A stretch of DNA of 64,000 nucleotides from Gnetum montanum (GCA_015680685.1 MNCI01033682.1:273598-337597), one strand, 5' to 3'. Shown: positions 22,458 to 35,319, numbered from the stretch's first letter. The notes: generated from the sequence alone by a model not told the origin. Program-made: numbers and translations.

Positions 22458-25240
22458 ATGGCACCAAAACGAGGATCACAGGTAGGAGGGCCTTTGCAAC
22501 CTTGGAAGAATTAACCTAGAGGAGGAAGGGACCAAAAACAGTTGTAATCATAACAACCCTAGGAATAAGTAGCCAAGAAAACTCATGCTACAAAACCCCT
22601 TCAAGAAGTGCCCAAAGTGGAATCTATCCAGTAGATTCGCATGGCAAAAAGAGCCAGTCAGGGCAAGACGAGGTTCCTAGGCTAAGGCCTAGCTTGGAAG
22701 TCATCCTCATAGAGGGTTGCTTGGAGAAGATCAAGATCAAGAAGGTTCAAAGTTCTATCATTCAAGAGTTAAACTTTTGATCCTTCCTTCAACTAGCACT
22801 AAAGAAGATCCATGCAATATTACAGGGGTCTCCTATATGGTTCATTTTATCCAACAATGGAGAATGCTACATGTAGGAGACCTACCTATTATGGAACAAT
22901 TGACAAGGAGATGTGTCGGTAAAAATTAAAGATATCACCATCTCCTAGTTGGTTGAGGCCATTTCAATGGCCCTTCAGTTACCAAACATTGAGGACAAAT
23001 TGGCTTGAATCTTAATGTAGGTAGACCCATAAGAAAAAATAGAATGGGTGCAACAATGCTATGAGGTGGATTGCAAGAAGTACGGTGCTCTCACAAAGGT
23101 AGAGAGAGCATACTTTAAAATTACAGTCCATCACCTAAACTCAAAAGTGAGGTCTAACAATGTTATTGCTTTCTCTGCTTGAGCATGTGTTGATTCAAGT
23201 AGGAAGTTCCTAGTTAACCATCCCTAGGTCATTTTCCTATAGATCAAGAAAGACTTTAAGAAAAATGAGAAGGGAGGGAATACCCTCCCATTTTGGTGTC
23301 TCATCCACAAATTGCATAAAAGAGGAGGAATAATCTACTATTCTTATGATGTGGTTGGCCATGCTCCTACCATATCTTAGTAGGAAATGATAAAGGACAA
23401 GGTGGTATCCAAGTTGCAAGAAGAAGAGTAGCCACCACTACCACCACTTGTAGCCCTACATACTACACTAGAGATGCTTATAGCTACAAAATAACTAAGA
23501 AAGCTTAGAGAGTAGCTGTTGCAGTAACAACAAAGCTTTACAGGAGGCAGAGAACCATATGTCTATTGTCTAGTCTTGAGTCACTTAAATGAGGTTGCAA
23601 GGATCATTAGTTGGATGGACAATGAGACTACCTTATTATTCTCCACTTAAAAGAACTAGGTGCCCATAAGGTCTAATTGAAGTTCTTGAGAAGACATAGT
23701 GTCCATTACTAGATAAACATTTGATAAAATTTTAGAAAATGCTATAACCTTCTCTATCATGTTGGAAGAAGGTGAGGAGACAATCATCCTAGTTATGCAG
23801 CATAATGGCCAAGAGATAACAACAAAGATGTTGGTTGACAAGGTAGCGCTGTGGTGGTTGTACTTGACATTGCCACCATGGTAGACATCCATGTATCCAT
23901 AAGAGTAAGGACTAGTTAGATCAGCACTACCTAATATAAGGAGGTGTTGGAGAGACTAGTTGGAGTTGAGCAATTGCTTCCAAATATATTTGATCTTTTG
24001 GATGATATTATAGCAAACTAGTTACACTTGCTTGAAATAAGGTGCAAGCTACTAATCACCAACTCACAACCTAAGAAGGCCATTGTATCCAATTAGTGAT
24101 TGGCCATTGAAGTTTCTGAGTTATGAGCCCATCTCTTCAACCCTACCATTCTCAAGCCTAAATTTACTAGAGATGAAGTTTTCCAATAGCTTGAATAGAG
24201 ACTTCAAAAAGTTGAGAATGAAAAGGAGGTAGCAATTTTCGACACATCATTGTCACCAAGTCTACAAAAAAACTTGGTTCTCACAAAGGATAATCATCAC
24301 CTATGAAATGATGAGCAACAAAAGGACAAAATGGTTAAGTTAATATGTAAGAAACAAGAGCAGCTTGCCAAGGTAAACTTGGATTATAGGAGGTTGGAAA
24401 CTGAAAATCATAATCTCTCAATGGAGAAAGTTTGAGCTCTTTACTAGAAGGCCATAATTAAGATAGTCACTTAGAGGAATGAGGCCTTGAAATTTCAACA
24501 TGTGAAAAATCACTATAGGAACTAGGTTGGACTACTTAAGGAGGTCAATGAGAAGGAGATAAAATTAATGAAGATAAAGATGAATGTGATCCTCTAGCAA
24601 CTCCAACAATGAGGAAATGTATGGTAGCCCATCTTCCATGGATTGAACAAATATAACAAGGTGGAGATTCATCCAAAGGAATTGTAAATTAAGAAGATGA
24701 AAAAATATATAGAGCTTCCTAACCTTCATTATGCAAACTTGGTGATGCTAACAATTAGAAGGCCAAGATCTGAATTGGAGAAGTGGATGGCCAATTCCTA
24801 CCTCCTTTATGAGGAAAAATTCAAGCTCCACAAGGAAACAAAACAAAAGTTAGAGACAGTCACTATGGAGCTTGAAGTTCTTATGAGCAGATTCACTAAT
24901 CAATAGTTTGTTGCTAAGAACTTGGCAAGAGGGATGAATGACTACCAAGAACTGCAAAATCTTGTAAGGAAATTTAACATCAAATGTAAAACCTTCACAA
25001 CCTAGTTTGTCAACTTGAAGGAATTATTTTCTTTAATGTCATGCCCATGGAATATTCTTGCACTAGCCCACATTAGTGAAGCCACTTGGACCATCTATAA
25101 TTCATGGAGCAAGGAAGAGAAAAGAAAAGCACTAGTGGATACTTTCAAACTTTCTACAATAGCAGCAGCAATAATAGGTTCATCTTAACCTTCAGTAGTA
25201 CTAAGACAACACAAAAGAGCCTTCACCTCTAGCTACTGTT
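22458..25240 (+). pseudogene. E1 accessory coiled-coil protein frame
   Basis: It starts MAPKRGSQ after the acceptor. This is the same architecture as in E2, E4 and E5 but the most decayed. Recognisable parts are Q-C-Y-E-V-D-C-K-K-Y-G near 23055, the R-W-E... coiled-coil region, Y-I-E-L-P-N-L-H-Y-A-N-L near 24706, KQKLETVTMELEVLMSRF near 24843 and W-S-K-E-E-K-R-K-A-L-V near 25110. The end is approximate because the terminal motif is lost. An AATAAA is at 25392-25397, before the 3' LTR. Function unknown. Confidence 0.65.
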
Positions 25241-25470
25241 TGAGAAGTTTATTACTCCTTTTGTATTCTTATAGGAACCTACTAAAAATTTTGTGGAGTA
25301 TCCAATTTTATTGTAATGAACAATCATTTTCATAAAATTGTACAATCTTGCACTTAGAGGTAGTTAGAGTCAATCAATTTGTCTTTGTATTAATAAATTC
25401 CATACCTCCCAAAATTTTTGTAAAAAACTTCATTCCAATTTCATTTACTTGATAATGAGTTTTTAGTTAG

Positions 25471-25481
25471 TTTTGGGGGTA
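25471..25481 (+). promoter_or_regulatory. E1 polypurine tract
   Basis: TTTTGGGGGTA lies immediately before the 3' LTR start TGATGAAC. It is a decayed version of the CATGGGGGTA tract in E2 and E5. Confidence 0.7.
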
Positions 25482-26354
25482 TGATGAACAATCAATAAGA
25501 AAATCTGTGTTGATGCATGCCTATTAACAAAGCCTCATCAATACATGGTAAGATGCATTGACACAGATACCTTGACGTTGATGCAATCAGTGCTTATAAA
25601 TGCACTCACCCCTCACATTTATGATACCTTTTGGTCATAGAGTTAGCCAAATTTTAGTAGTTTCTTTCCTCCAAAGTTAGAATATTTTCTCTCTAAGTGC
25701 TCATTGTATGGATATATGAGATTCTGTGGATTTTTATGCAAGTGCTCATGTAGCTTAACACATTTGCATAATTGGTAATAAAATCGAGATTTCCTACATC
25801 CATTGTAACACTTTGATTAGTTTTCTATTTCTGTTCAACACTTTATTTTCCATGCACTTTACATTTATGTTCTTCAGTAATTATTGAAATTAATCATGAA
25901 CACTTGAGTACGACCATTTCAAGCATAACGTAGTAATGCTTGGTAATCCCAATAGTGGTTATTTGGTACGCCCAGTAATAACTACTTGGTAACCTAGGAG
26001 TGTTAATGCTAGTTTAGGATGTGTATGGTAAATGGAAATAGATACTCCATGTTAGGATAGTTAGTTAATAAAATAGTCAAATAGTTATTTAATCCAATTA
26101 TCATATCTTTATTTAATCACCTAGTTATTAGGAGAAAAAATAATAAAATAATTATAGAAATACATATCTTATGCCTTAATCATACATGTAGTTAGACAGA
26201 AGTGTGGATTAAGAAGACAACAACCTTGCGACTCCACAATTGACTATTAAGAATATTGGCTACTTAGGTAACTAAGTTGAAAAAATTTAACTGAATCACT
26301 AGTAAATGCTTATGATTCGTATGATTAGACGTAAGGGATACCTACTGCTCATCA
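25482..26354 (+). repeat. E1 3' LTR
   Basis: Opens TGATGAACAATCAATAAG, ends GCTCATCA. TTATAAAT is near 25595 and AATAAA at 25777-25782. U5 short repeats lie at about 25935-26015 (GCTTGGTAATCCC...). It is full length relative to the 742-bp 5' partner, which has lost about 130 bp. Confidence 0.93.
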
Positions 26355-27399
26355 AAAGCTAATCTTGGTTGAAGACATTCTTTGTTAAATAACTTCTTAA
26401 TTTGAAACTTCTATTGCATAGTAATATTTTTTGCAACCCCTATTAATATGCCTTCTTATCAATCTTCATATTTTTTTTATTTTTAACAACTTTTGTACCT
26501 CTTGCTGAAAAGATTTTGTATTTACAATTATAATACGTATTCTTATTTTCTAGCATTGCGTATAGTTATAATGCATTCATTTAATGGAAAACTGGAGAAA
26601 CTAATGTCGAGATCCTATTAACTTACCACAAATCTAAAAGTCAAGGTGGTTAGTAGTAATTCAATATATAAACATTCCCTTCTTTTTTAAAAGAAAATCT
26701 TGAGCTTGATGGTAATTTTTGAATCTCATTTAAAATGATAAGATTAAGGTCTTGTCCTTATTCTAACATGTTCTTTCATATTGATTTGTTTTAGCATCAT
26801 CTAATGTTGTTTCCCATCTAGTTTTAATTTGACCATTGCATATATGGCTATCCTTAATTATTCTATTGCTCTAAAATATCAATGTGCTTAAAACTAATCC
26901 TTATATTAAAGTCATCACATATATAAACTTTACATGTTCATTTAAATTTTACTATATCTCATCCTAAATATTGAAAAGAATATTTTTTTGATAAACCTAT
27001 CTCTACATGATATATCGCATCCTGTGGGTAAAAGTAATAACAAGCAAGGAATATAAAACATTTTCTCTAGATAATTTTCAACTAGATATATTATTTATAG
27101 TCATGAATATATTCAATCTTAATAAGCTTTTGAAGCCTCTTTTTTAATACAAGATAATCCTCCTAATAGCCTATTCTATTTTTCGAATCTAACACTTGCT
27201 ACCCTTATTCTACTAAAACTAAGCAAATCAAAATTTTAAAAATCTTTATCTTCTTAATTTTCAACGCCTCCAAAAATATCAAATTTTTTAAAAATCAAAT
27301 ATTTGATAGTACAATTATTTTAGTGGAAATGCCACCATCTATATTCAATAGTCCACATCATCTATATTCAAGAATCCACAACACAAGGTGTTCAAACAT
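26355..27399. other. AT-rich spacer after E1, no recognised gene
   Basis: There is no LTR, no long frame and no conserved motif that I can name. It may include the decayed downstream part of the minus-strand LINE-like relic that starts further right, but no endonuclease or RT block could be recognised. Confidence 0.5.
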
Positions 27400-28300
27400 T
27401 TTTTGAAAATATCCTTTCTTTAATAACTGCAATAGAATTTGCATTTACAAAAGATACCTTGCCCTACATTTGTGCTACTTTGACTTTATTCCATTCTTTT
27501 ATCTTCTTTGCAAGATCTTCTTTTGTGAGATCTTTATTTATCTAAATTTTTTATCCTTTCAAGTTGCTACAATTGTATCAATCTTTTGCTCAAGTAGTTG
27601 AATCACTAAACTTCACAATAATATAACATGGTTTATCATCTTTGAATCCTATGTCATAAGCATTCAAGATTGTATTAGGCAAGATATCAAGATGCATGGT
27701 TTTTGTTATAATACCATGAGCAACATTTTTTAAATTATCTTTTTCATTTAAACTTTTTGAAATCCCAACAAATCGAAGATTTTTAACTATTTTTCTTTTT
27801 TCTTTTTGTTCCTTCATTAAATCATAAAAAGCTTCAACAAGTGTTGAGGAATTACTTCAACATGTTGAGGAATTACTTTGTAATCATGTTACATATATTT
27901 TCTTGATTTGATCTAGAGTTTAGAATTTAATTCAATGTTTTTTACAATGTAATTCATTCTACTATAATCTATTATTGTGTTATCATAGCTTCTAGTTGAT
28001 CAAACATTGTTGCTGATTTTGTAGTTATAATGCTGATGGTATGAACAAGATTTTTAAAATTACAATTATGTTAATCCATCCTTAATGTTTGTTACTTCAT
28101 TAGCATCTTTAGCTTTTTCGATGTTTCTTTTGGTCATGCATCCATTGAGATACCATTTGCAAATTTTGTTTCCTACCTATCTTCAAGAGTTTTTTGTCTT
28201 TCAAGTAAGGTTGTTATTTTAGTGGTAATCTCCTATAGTTCAAACTTAGTAACTAAAGTCATCTCTACCCCTTTTCACATCCTCATAAAATCCTTTGTAA
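27400..28300 (-). pseudogene. Possible LINE ORF1 relic (coiled coil plus RRM-like domain)
   Basis: Read on the minus strand from about 28300, a heptad-like region with L-E-R-Q-K-T-L-E-D-R leads into an open stretch of 75 codons (27817-27590) beginning M-K-E-Q-K-E-K-R-K. This contains N-L-R-F-V-G-I-S and a C-Y-I-I-V-K-F-S-D end. The order resembles L1-type ORF1 proteins: coiled coil, then an RNA-recognition fold with (N)NLRxxGI and I-V-K-F strands. Downstream, a broken frame gives D-L-T-K-E-D-L-A-K-K-I-K-E-W. No ORF2 was found, so assignment is tentative. Confidence 0.4.
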
Positions 28301-28510
28301 AGCCTTGAATTTCCATCCTTTGCACAACCTCAAAAAACCTTTTATGAAGCCCCAAATCGTCTACATAACCTTGAAAAACCCTCTACAAAGCTTCAAAAAA
28401 AAAAAATCCTCTACACATCCTTAGAAAAACCCTTTACATATCCTTATAAAACCGTTTGCAAAGCCTCAAATCCTTTACACAACCTCAAAGAACCCTTTGC
28501 AAAACCTTAA
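28275..28510. repeat. Degenerate short tandem repeats (CCTCAAAAAACCCTTT type)
   Basis: Roughly eight imperfect units of about 25-30 bp share CCTCA/CCTTR, AAAACCCTTT and ACAAAGCCTC or ACAYAACC elements. Minus-strand translation gives a repeating K-R-F-F/Y-E/K-x-V motif with stops. It could be part of the ORF1-like relic or an unrelated tandem array. Confidence 0.55.
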
Positions 28511-29997
28511 ATTTATAAACTCGTTACCTTAAATGTTAGAAGTTATGAGTTTAATTATAGGGGTGTTGGAACCTAAAAAAAGTGAAACATACGTACAACC
28601 TAAGATGTATAGTCCAATTAAAGCTTTATTTAACTCAACATTGCCCACCAAAATCAAACCCATAACTTGGAGCTCCTAAATAAGTATCTTACCATGAGGC
28701 TAGCGTCTTATTATTATGATTTTATTTTAATAGTTTGTCTTATCTAGGTTTATGCTTAGATATAACCACTTGAAAAAAGGTTAAACGTTTACTTATCTCC
28801 AACTATTCTTAGACCCACTTAGGTAGGATGAGCATTGAACCTCCAAGGATTGACTCTTGAATTTATTGTATCAAATAGTAAATATGATTAATTTTTCAAC
28901 TTCAATTTGCATATGCAAGCTAATTTGAAATATAAATTTCAGATTTATTCATTATCTAAGGCATTAACATGGTTTATAGTAAAAAAATTTATTATTTAAT
29001 AGGTTTTGATATCTTATCTTGCAAAGAGTAATGTTTTTATCCTTTTTACATATAGGAAAATAGTGTTTTTATCCTTTTTATGTATAGGAAAATAGTTCTA
29101 GGTTTCGAGGCCACTTTTACATGACTATTTTACTTTACCCATCTTTATAAGTTAATCATAATAAAAATAATGTCATATCTTTCTTTATGAATTTGTTGAA
29201 ATTTCTCCATTGTATATTTTAGAATGTTAGAACCCAATATAGTTTGATTATAATAACACTCCAAGACATATAGCCAACATGATACATTGGAAGAATTATA
29301 AAGAAATATAATGATACCTCAAGTAGCACTCCATTGGGTATTTTAGCAAAGTTTGTAATTTGAAATAATATCATACTATTTTTACTACTTTGTTTGGGCT
29401 TCTCATTAAGGAACTTAAGGAGCGGATTTTAAAAGTACCAACTTAATTTGCAATTGTAATAAAAATAATTTTATTAGAATCTTAATTTGAGTTGAAGTTA
29501 TCTTAGTTTTAAACTCAATGGAAGGTTCACAACAAACTCTTAGTACCATTTATAACTTTTAGTAGTATTCAAGAATGGAAGTTAATATACAAAAAACTAA
29601 AATCAAGGTCTATGACATACATAACAAGACATACAACTTTATCATAAAAAATAAGCATGTATATATTATTGAAGATTAACTTGTTTATGAACTTTAAAAA
29701 CTTATTGGCCAAAAGATTATTTTTCTTTTTAAAATTAATAAAATCAAGAATTCACTAAGAATTGATTTTCATGTTAATAAAAAAATCTAAACCAATGCTA
29801 TTACCATAATTATTTATTTTGAATAACAAAGTCTAACCAACTGATGATTTCTTTGAAAATGTTTATCTCTTGGCCTAGAATTATGATGATAATTATTTGT
29901 TTTCCATGAAAAATTCTAGTTGGCTTCTTAGTGAAAAATACTTAAGATACATAAATGTATTACCATTTACATGATTAATGATATTGTTGTTAAGTAT
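28511..29997. other. AT-rich spacer before E3, no recognised gene
   Basis: There are no long frames and no TE terminus that can be fixed. It contains the small tandem duplication annotated separately. Confidence 0.5.
29033..29096. repeat. Two-copy 32-bp tandem repeat
   Basis: Two adjacent units (29033-29064 and 29065-29096) start GTTTTTATCCTTTTT and end ATAGGAAAATAGT. They differ at ACA/ATG in the middle. Confidence 0.85.
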
Positions 29998-31679
29998 TGA
30001 AGGATCCTACGAAGGGCTATGTCAACACATCCCTATTGATGCATGGGTAGATGCATCGATGCATATGCATTGACACAATGTCTATCTTTGCCAATATAAA
30101 TGTATGTACCCACCACATTTAGGGCACCATTGAGTCAATAGAGTAGCTAAGTTCTTGTAGTTTTATTCCGTGAAAGTTAGAATATTTTCTAAGTGCTTGT
30201 AGTAGGACTTCAAGGATTGTATAGATTTGTATTTGAGCATCAATGTACCTAAACATTTTGATGTGCCAATAATAGAGACAAGATTCTTAAAAATCTTTGC
30301 AGCACTTAGAATAATGTTTACTTTTATGCACTTTATTGTTATGCATTTTATATTCATGTTCCTAGCTTATTCATACACTTAATTAATACACATAAGTACG
30401 ATTACCTCAAACATACTGTTAACACTTGGTAATCTTAGCAATGTTATCACTTGGTTCATCTAGTAGCCTAACACTTGGTAACCTAGTAACGTTCTTAATG
30501 AGTTTAGGATGTGCACGAAAGATGAGCCCAAATGCTTATGTTAGGAAGTAGATTAAGGCATTAGATAGTTAATTAGATTAATTCATCATTAATTACTTTG
30601 TTCACACATAGATTAAATTAGATAAAATATAAAATCAATAAAAATCATGTCCTTGGCTTAAAATTAATCATACAATTGCACTTACCCAAGTGATGAGTGA
30701 CGAGGTACCCCTATACCCAACCATACAAATACGAGTGTTCACGCATGATCCAGTCGAACTCCAAGGATTAGGTGCTTACGTGCTTACATAGAACAAGGAT
30801 GGGTTATGCGATTGTTATCTTCCCAAGCTTATTTGTAAGGCACAATTGTATGGTTAAGTAAACTTGAGGTATATGATTTTTATGCTTTTTATGTTTTATG
30901 TTCTTGGTGCTTAAAATAGGGAAATGAAATAATTTAGTAACTAATTTGATTTAACTAATCAACTATTCTCTAACTAGTCCTAACAACAGCATCCATTCCC
31001 ACTTGCTGGACACATTCTAAACAAATGTAACACTACTAGGATTACCAAACACTAATCATTACTTGGTTACCAAGTGTTCCACGTATGCTCGAAGTGGTCA
31101 TGCTGAGTTTGCTAATTCGTTGATAATTAATAGTTCAATGGAAATAACATTGATTAACTATTGAAAGCATCGTATAACAGTAAATAACATGAAATGCAAT
31201 AATTAAGCTAAATAGAATGTTGTAAGGTTTATCATAAAGTTCATCTTTATTTCCGGTCACAAGGTATGCTCAGGTACATAATGCTCGAATAAAGATCCTT
31301 TCACTTTATGACTCCTACTGCGGGCACTCAGAAATAATTCTAACTATGGAAGGGAAAAATTGCAAGAGTTCAGCTAAGGGAGTAAAAAAAACCTAATACC
31401 AAACCAAGTGTCCTGGTCTCTTATTTATAGGCAACGAGACAAGCTCCGACATCACATGTCCGATATCGCTTCGGTACCTCTGATATCATGTATCCGATAT
31501 CGAGGGTCTAATATCGTGACTCATCACCAAGTTAAGCAAAGAAGACAACAATCATGTCCTTAAGTCACTATCCTGGTTAATGTGCATTTAGAGAGTTCAA
31601 GTTCATGGAATTCAAGTAGATCACTAATGCAATGCTTTGATTCATATGGTTGGGTGTAGGGACTACTCATTGCTCATCA
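29998..31679 (+). repeat. E3 5' LTR, split by a solo LTR
   Basis: The start is decayed (TGAAGGATCC for TGATGAAC) and so approximate; the end is GCTCATCA. TATAAAT is near 30095-30101. The poly(A) signal is decayed to AATAGA. U5 repeats with CACTTGGTAA cores lie at 30423-30494. Removing 30691-31526 and one CCAAG leaves about 841 bp, a normal length for this family. Confidence 0.85.
30691..31526 (-). repeat. Solo LTR, opposite orientation, inserted in the E3 5' LTR
   Basis: Plus-strand ends are TGATGAGTGACG and CGTGACTCATCA, giving 11/12 inverted ends. It is flanked by perfect CCAAG copies at 30686-30690 and 31527-31531. On the minus strand the 3' end carries the family signature GTATGGTTGGGTATAGGGG and GGTACC. 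The TATA box is at 31422-31429 (TATTTATA on plus). U3 has repeated GATATCGGA units. There is no internal region, so it formed by LTR-LTR recombination. Confidence 0.93.
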
Positions 31680-31698
31680 TTGACACTGTTGCCAAGGA
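31680..31698 (+). promoter_or_regulatory. E3 primer-binding site
   Basis: TTGACACTGTTGCCAAGGA follows the LTR end. It keeps the GTTGCC core of the tRNA-Asp-type site. Confidence 0.75.
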
Positions 31699-31830
31699 TT
31701 TTAGTTAACTAACTGCACTACCTAGGAAAGATAGTGAAACCCTCTAATGGCATTGTAAAGGAACCTAATGTTAAAATCATTAAGGTAAACAATAATAACA
31801 AATGCACATTATTTTTTCACAATCACTAAT

Positions 31831-34370
31831 ATGGCTTCTTCTCATAGGGAAGACTCTCCACCGCCATTCTTAAGTGAATCCAATTAAAGAAAAGAAGGCT
31901 AGAAGACACCCATACCCCAGCAATTCAAAGTGGTCTATACTCATCTAGATGCTTACACTTTGGATTTCACCTTCATCCTGCACCAGGATGAGCAGTTGTG
32001 GTGGAGGAACATGGAAGGCAACATCATGTTGCCTTTTGACTAATTTATGCCTACAATGCCATTAAACAATTTTATCAAGTTGGGCATTACCAGACTTAAT
32101 GCAGAGTACAAGGTTCATGACCATGCTTATCGGGATTATCATCCCACATAGGCATAATGAAAGAAAGATCAGAAAATGGAAGCTAGATATGAGGCTTCAA
32201 AGAGCAAGAAGTTTCCTACCCACTTCTTCCTACAAATGCACAAAGAAGGATAGGAATTCTTTTTGGATGCCTCCCAGTACACAGATTCTTCTCCTCTTCT
32301 TGATGAGGAGACCCTTAACTAGTAGTTGGAGTCAATTATGGACAAAATTGGTGACAGGAAGAATGGATCTTAAGATCAAGGGTTCTTGAAAGGTGGTAGC
32401 CAAGGTAGGAATATTGACAAGCAATAAGAGAGAGACAAACATGGTGATCAGGGTAGGAATCAAAGAAGAGGTGGTAGTAGGCATCACTTTGGTGCTGGTT
32501 CTTTTTCCTCTTCACCTTTATCATTCTCATTATCTTCCTCCTCCAACTCAGATAGGAGAAGCAAAGGTAATAGAAATCATGATGAAGATGAACTATGGGA
32601 TAGGGATGATCATAAATCTCACCAAGATAACAAAGATTGTGGGCATGAGCAACAAGGGCATGAACATCATAATGAATGAAGGGACACTAGGACTCATCAT
32701 AGGCATCATGGCCATGATAGGATCCACAGAGACTGCTATGACTATGATGAGGCCCTGCTAGCTACCAAAAATATGTTAAACATTTTAGAGGCTATTAGGA
32801 TACCAACCAGGCATGTGAAGGATAGCCAAATCAAACAATTGGATATGAATAATATCCCCAAGTTTAAGGAAGAATATAATTCAGATTCACAAAATCACCT
32901 GCAAGTCTTGCATGAAGTTGTGCCTTGGAAAATGTGAAAAATGAATAGCAAAACCTAAAACTATTTTCAAACACACTCATCAAAGAAGTAGAAAGCTGGT
33001 ACCAGTCCTTAGAACTAGAATCGATTCGATGACAAAGTATGATGCTATAGCTATTCAATGATAATTACTAGAGGTACTCCAAAGTGTCCAAGTTGTGGAG
33101 GCAAATACAAAGGTGGAAACAAGGCACACATGAGTCCTTGGATGCAACTATGGGTAGGTACTACTTCTTGTTGTATTAATTCCTAGGCTATAACTACTCC
33201 CAATAGGATCAGTTTCACCATCTTGTAAATGGGCTTAGAACTAAAATGAGGAGAACCCATGGGGCCATGCCCAAGGAAGACTTTCTAAGCTAAGGATCCG
33301 TTAGATTTAAAGGCTCATTAAGTGGCCAAAGAAGAGGAGGAGCTAAAAAATGAGAAAGTGCAAAGGAATATAACAGGAACCCCTTCATTCATAAGAGGAA
33401 AGTCCATTTTTGTAAAAATGAGGAGGAGGCATCGCTTGATGAGGTGGTGTAAAGAAAAACCTTGCAAATTAAAAACTCTACTATTGAAATATCAGCTAAG
33501 GTTAACAAAATGTGGGGCTCCATAGATGAAAAATTCCAAAATACCCTAAATATTATAGAGGAAAGTAGAGATCATGGAGGTGGTGGTCATGAGAAAAGGA
33601 AGAAGAAGGAGGTTGAACATTAATATCATAAAGCTAAGCGCAAAGCTGCAATATTATAAGAGATTGTAGATTCTGAGTTAAATGATGATGCTTATGACAT
33701 ACTCTAACATGAACATTCCAAGGAATTTTGTCCTATTATGTCACACTTTTAGGAATCTGGGGTGTATGCTTTAAATCCTAGACTAGCAAAATGGCAAGCA
33801 ACTAAGAGGTTGTCTTATCCACAAGGCAACTATCAATAGCAATTTTACCAATAAGCTTACTATCTGAGTGGAGCACCACCTCAACCTCAGGAATAATATC
33901 AGCAATGGCAACACCCATAGTCATGGGGGATGCCATCTCTAAGGAAGTAGTACCCTTATCACCAACCATTTCCATATGAGTACTACATTCAGTAGCCTAT
34001 TTCTCCATGTGACTCTTCCAGTCATGCTTCCTTCCCACATCATTATTATCCTCTTGAATACTACAAAGAAAAATCACCAAGGGGGGAGTCCCTATTTTCC
34101 TACTATCCTCCTCCACACTCTTCACTCCTACATCTCCACCTTCAACTCCTATGCCACCTACTTCATTCATGTAGGGTGAGATACCTGCCCAACCATAGTA
34201 AAGAAATGCTACAAGGGTGGTGAACTTATAGCTAACTCCTTAGTTATGTGGTTCTTAATTCAAGCCTCACAAAAGACCATTCTTCAAAACCAATAGTCCT
34301 ATGAAGCCCTCACAAATACTTGTGCATGTTAACCCTACTACTACCTCCTCTTAAATGTCTATCGGGCAAC
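31831..34370 (+). pseudogene. gag: E3 gag relic
   Basis: Starts M-A-S-S-H-R. It has F-T-F-I-L-H-Q-D-E-Q-L near 31960 and D-Y-H-P-T near 32136, then a Ser-rich and His/Asp-rich linker (32490-32750). The capsid-like part follows (M-N-N-I-P-K-F, S-W-Y-Q-S-L-E-L). The zinc-knuckle-like motif near 33690-33740 is decayed (D-I-L-stop-H-E-H-S-K-E-F-C). A Pro/Gln-rich tail follows. Many stops and shifts. Confidence 0.85.
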
Positions 34371-35319
34371 CTGTAAACCAAAGTGATCCCTAGTCGCATA
34401 CTATTATGATGATCCATGTGGTCATAGATTATATTAAGGCTTGCCATCTTCCTAGGAAGAGATCTGATCTTGGGAGTCCTCTTATCTATTTAAAGATTAT
34501 CAAAAATGAACCATGTAAGGCTATTCTCAACTCAAATTTCTGAGTTAACTTAATTTCATAAAAAATGTACAAAGTCTAGAACCTGCCTCCCTTGAAGAAA
34601 AGCAACATTAGACTAGATCTAGTAGACCAATTCATTACTATTCCTTTGGGATTGGTGGAAGACATCATGACCATTGTTTGTGGATGATCATATCCTCCTG
34701 GTAATCCAAGTGGAGAATAGAAAGGAAACTTCCCTATCATTATGGAAAGAGCATGGCTAAGCACTATTGATGCATGGTTGGGGATTAGAAACCTTTCTTT
34801 GGAAATTTCTAAAGAAAATGAATTTGGAAAAATTAAGAAGAAGAGAGTTCCATGCATCACGTACAATGACATAAGATGCCACTGTGTTCCAAATTTTTAG
34901 ACCATAAAGAGCACATAACTTCAAGCATGTAGTCAATGTGCAAATGTCACAGAAATTCAAAGATGCATGTACATACTAGCCACTAAATAAGAGTGCATTC
35001 AATGGCTGATAATTGAAAATGAGGCTAGATCAACAATGTGCATGAAACCAATTGAGAGCCTCACAAGCAATTATGTGGAGAGCATGGATTAATTAGAGCA
35101 AATCCATTATCAACTCTCTGAATAATAAAGTGAAATTAATTGGGAAGAATTGAAGATCCCTAAAACTTTCAAGCAAGAGCCCCTTGAATTAAAGGCTCTA
35201 CCAATGGGGATGAAGTATGCATTTCTGAAAAATGGCAAGTTAGTAATCATCAATGTCATACTTACTTTTGTACAAAAGAAGAAATTGTTGAATGTTGCTA
35301 ACAAATGGTCAATAGTCTT
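34371..35319 (+). pseudogene. E3 protease and PR-RT linker
   Basis: The active site is lost (L-N-S-N-F in place of L-D-S-G-S). Flanking blocks L-P-P-L-K-K-S-N-I-R-L-D-L and F-P-I-I-M-E-R-A-W-L-S-T-I remain near 34580-34770. The linker has E-P-L-E-L-K-A-L-P and Y-A-F-L-K-N-G-K-L-V-I-I-N near 35170-35250. Confidence 0.82.

Larger units (their letters stand above)
556..26354 (+). mobile_element. E1: Ty3/gypsy Athila/Tat-type LTR retrotransposon, interrupted by E2
   Basis: The 5' LTR is at 556-1297 and the 3' LTR at 25482-26354; both open TGATGAAC and end CTCATCA. In between are a degenerate PBS, gag, protease, RT, RNase H and integrase relics, a post-integrase noncoding block, an accessory coiled-coil frame and a purine-rich tract. 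E2 occupies 8293-21581. Without E2 and one target copy the element is about 12.5 kb. The flanks AGAGT and AAAGC differ by two transitions, which is compatible with an old 5-bp duplication. All frames are broken by many stops. Confidence 0.92.
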
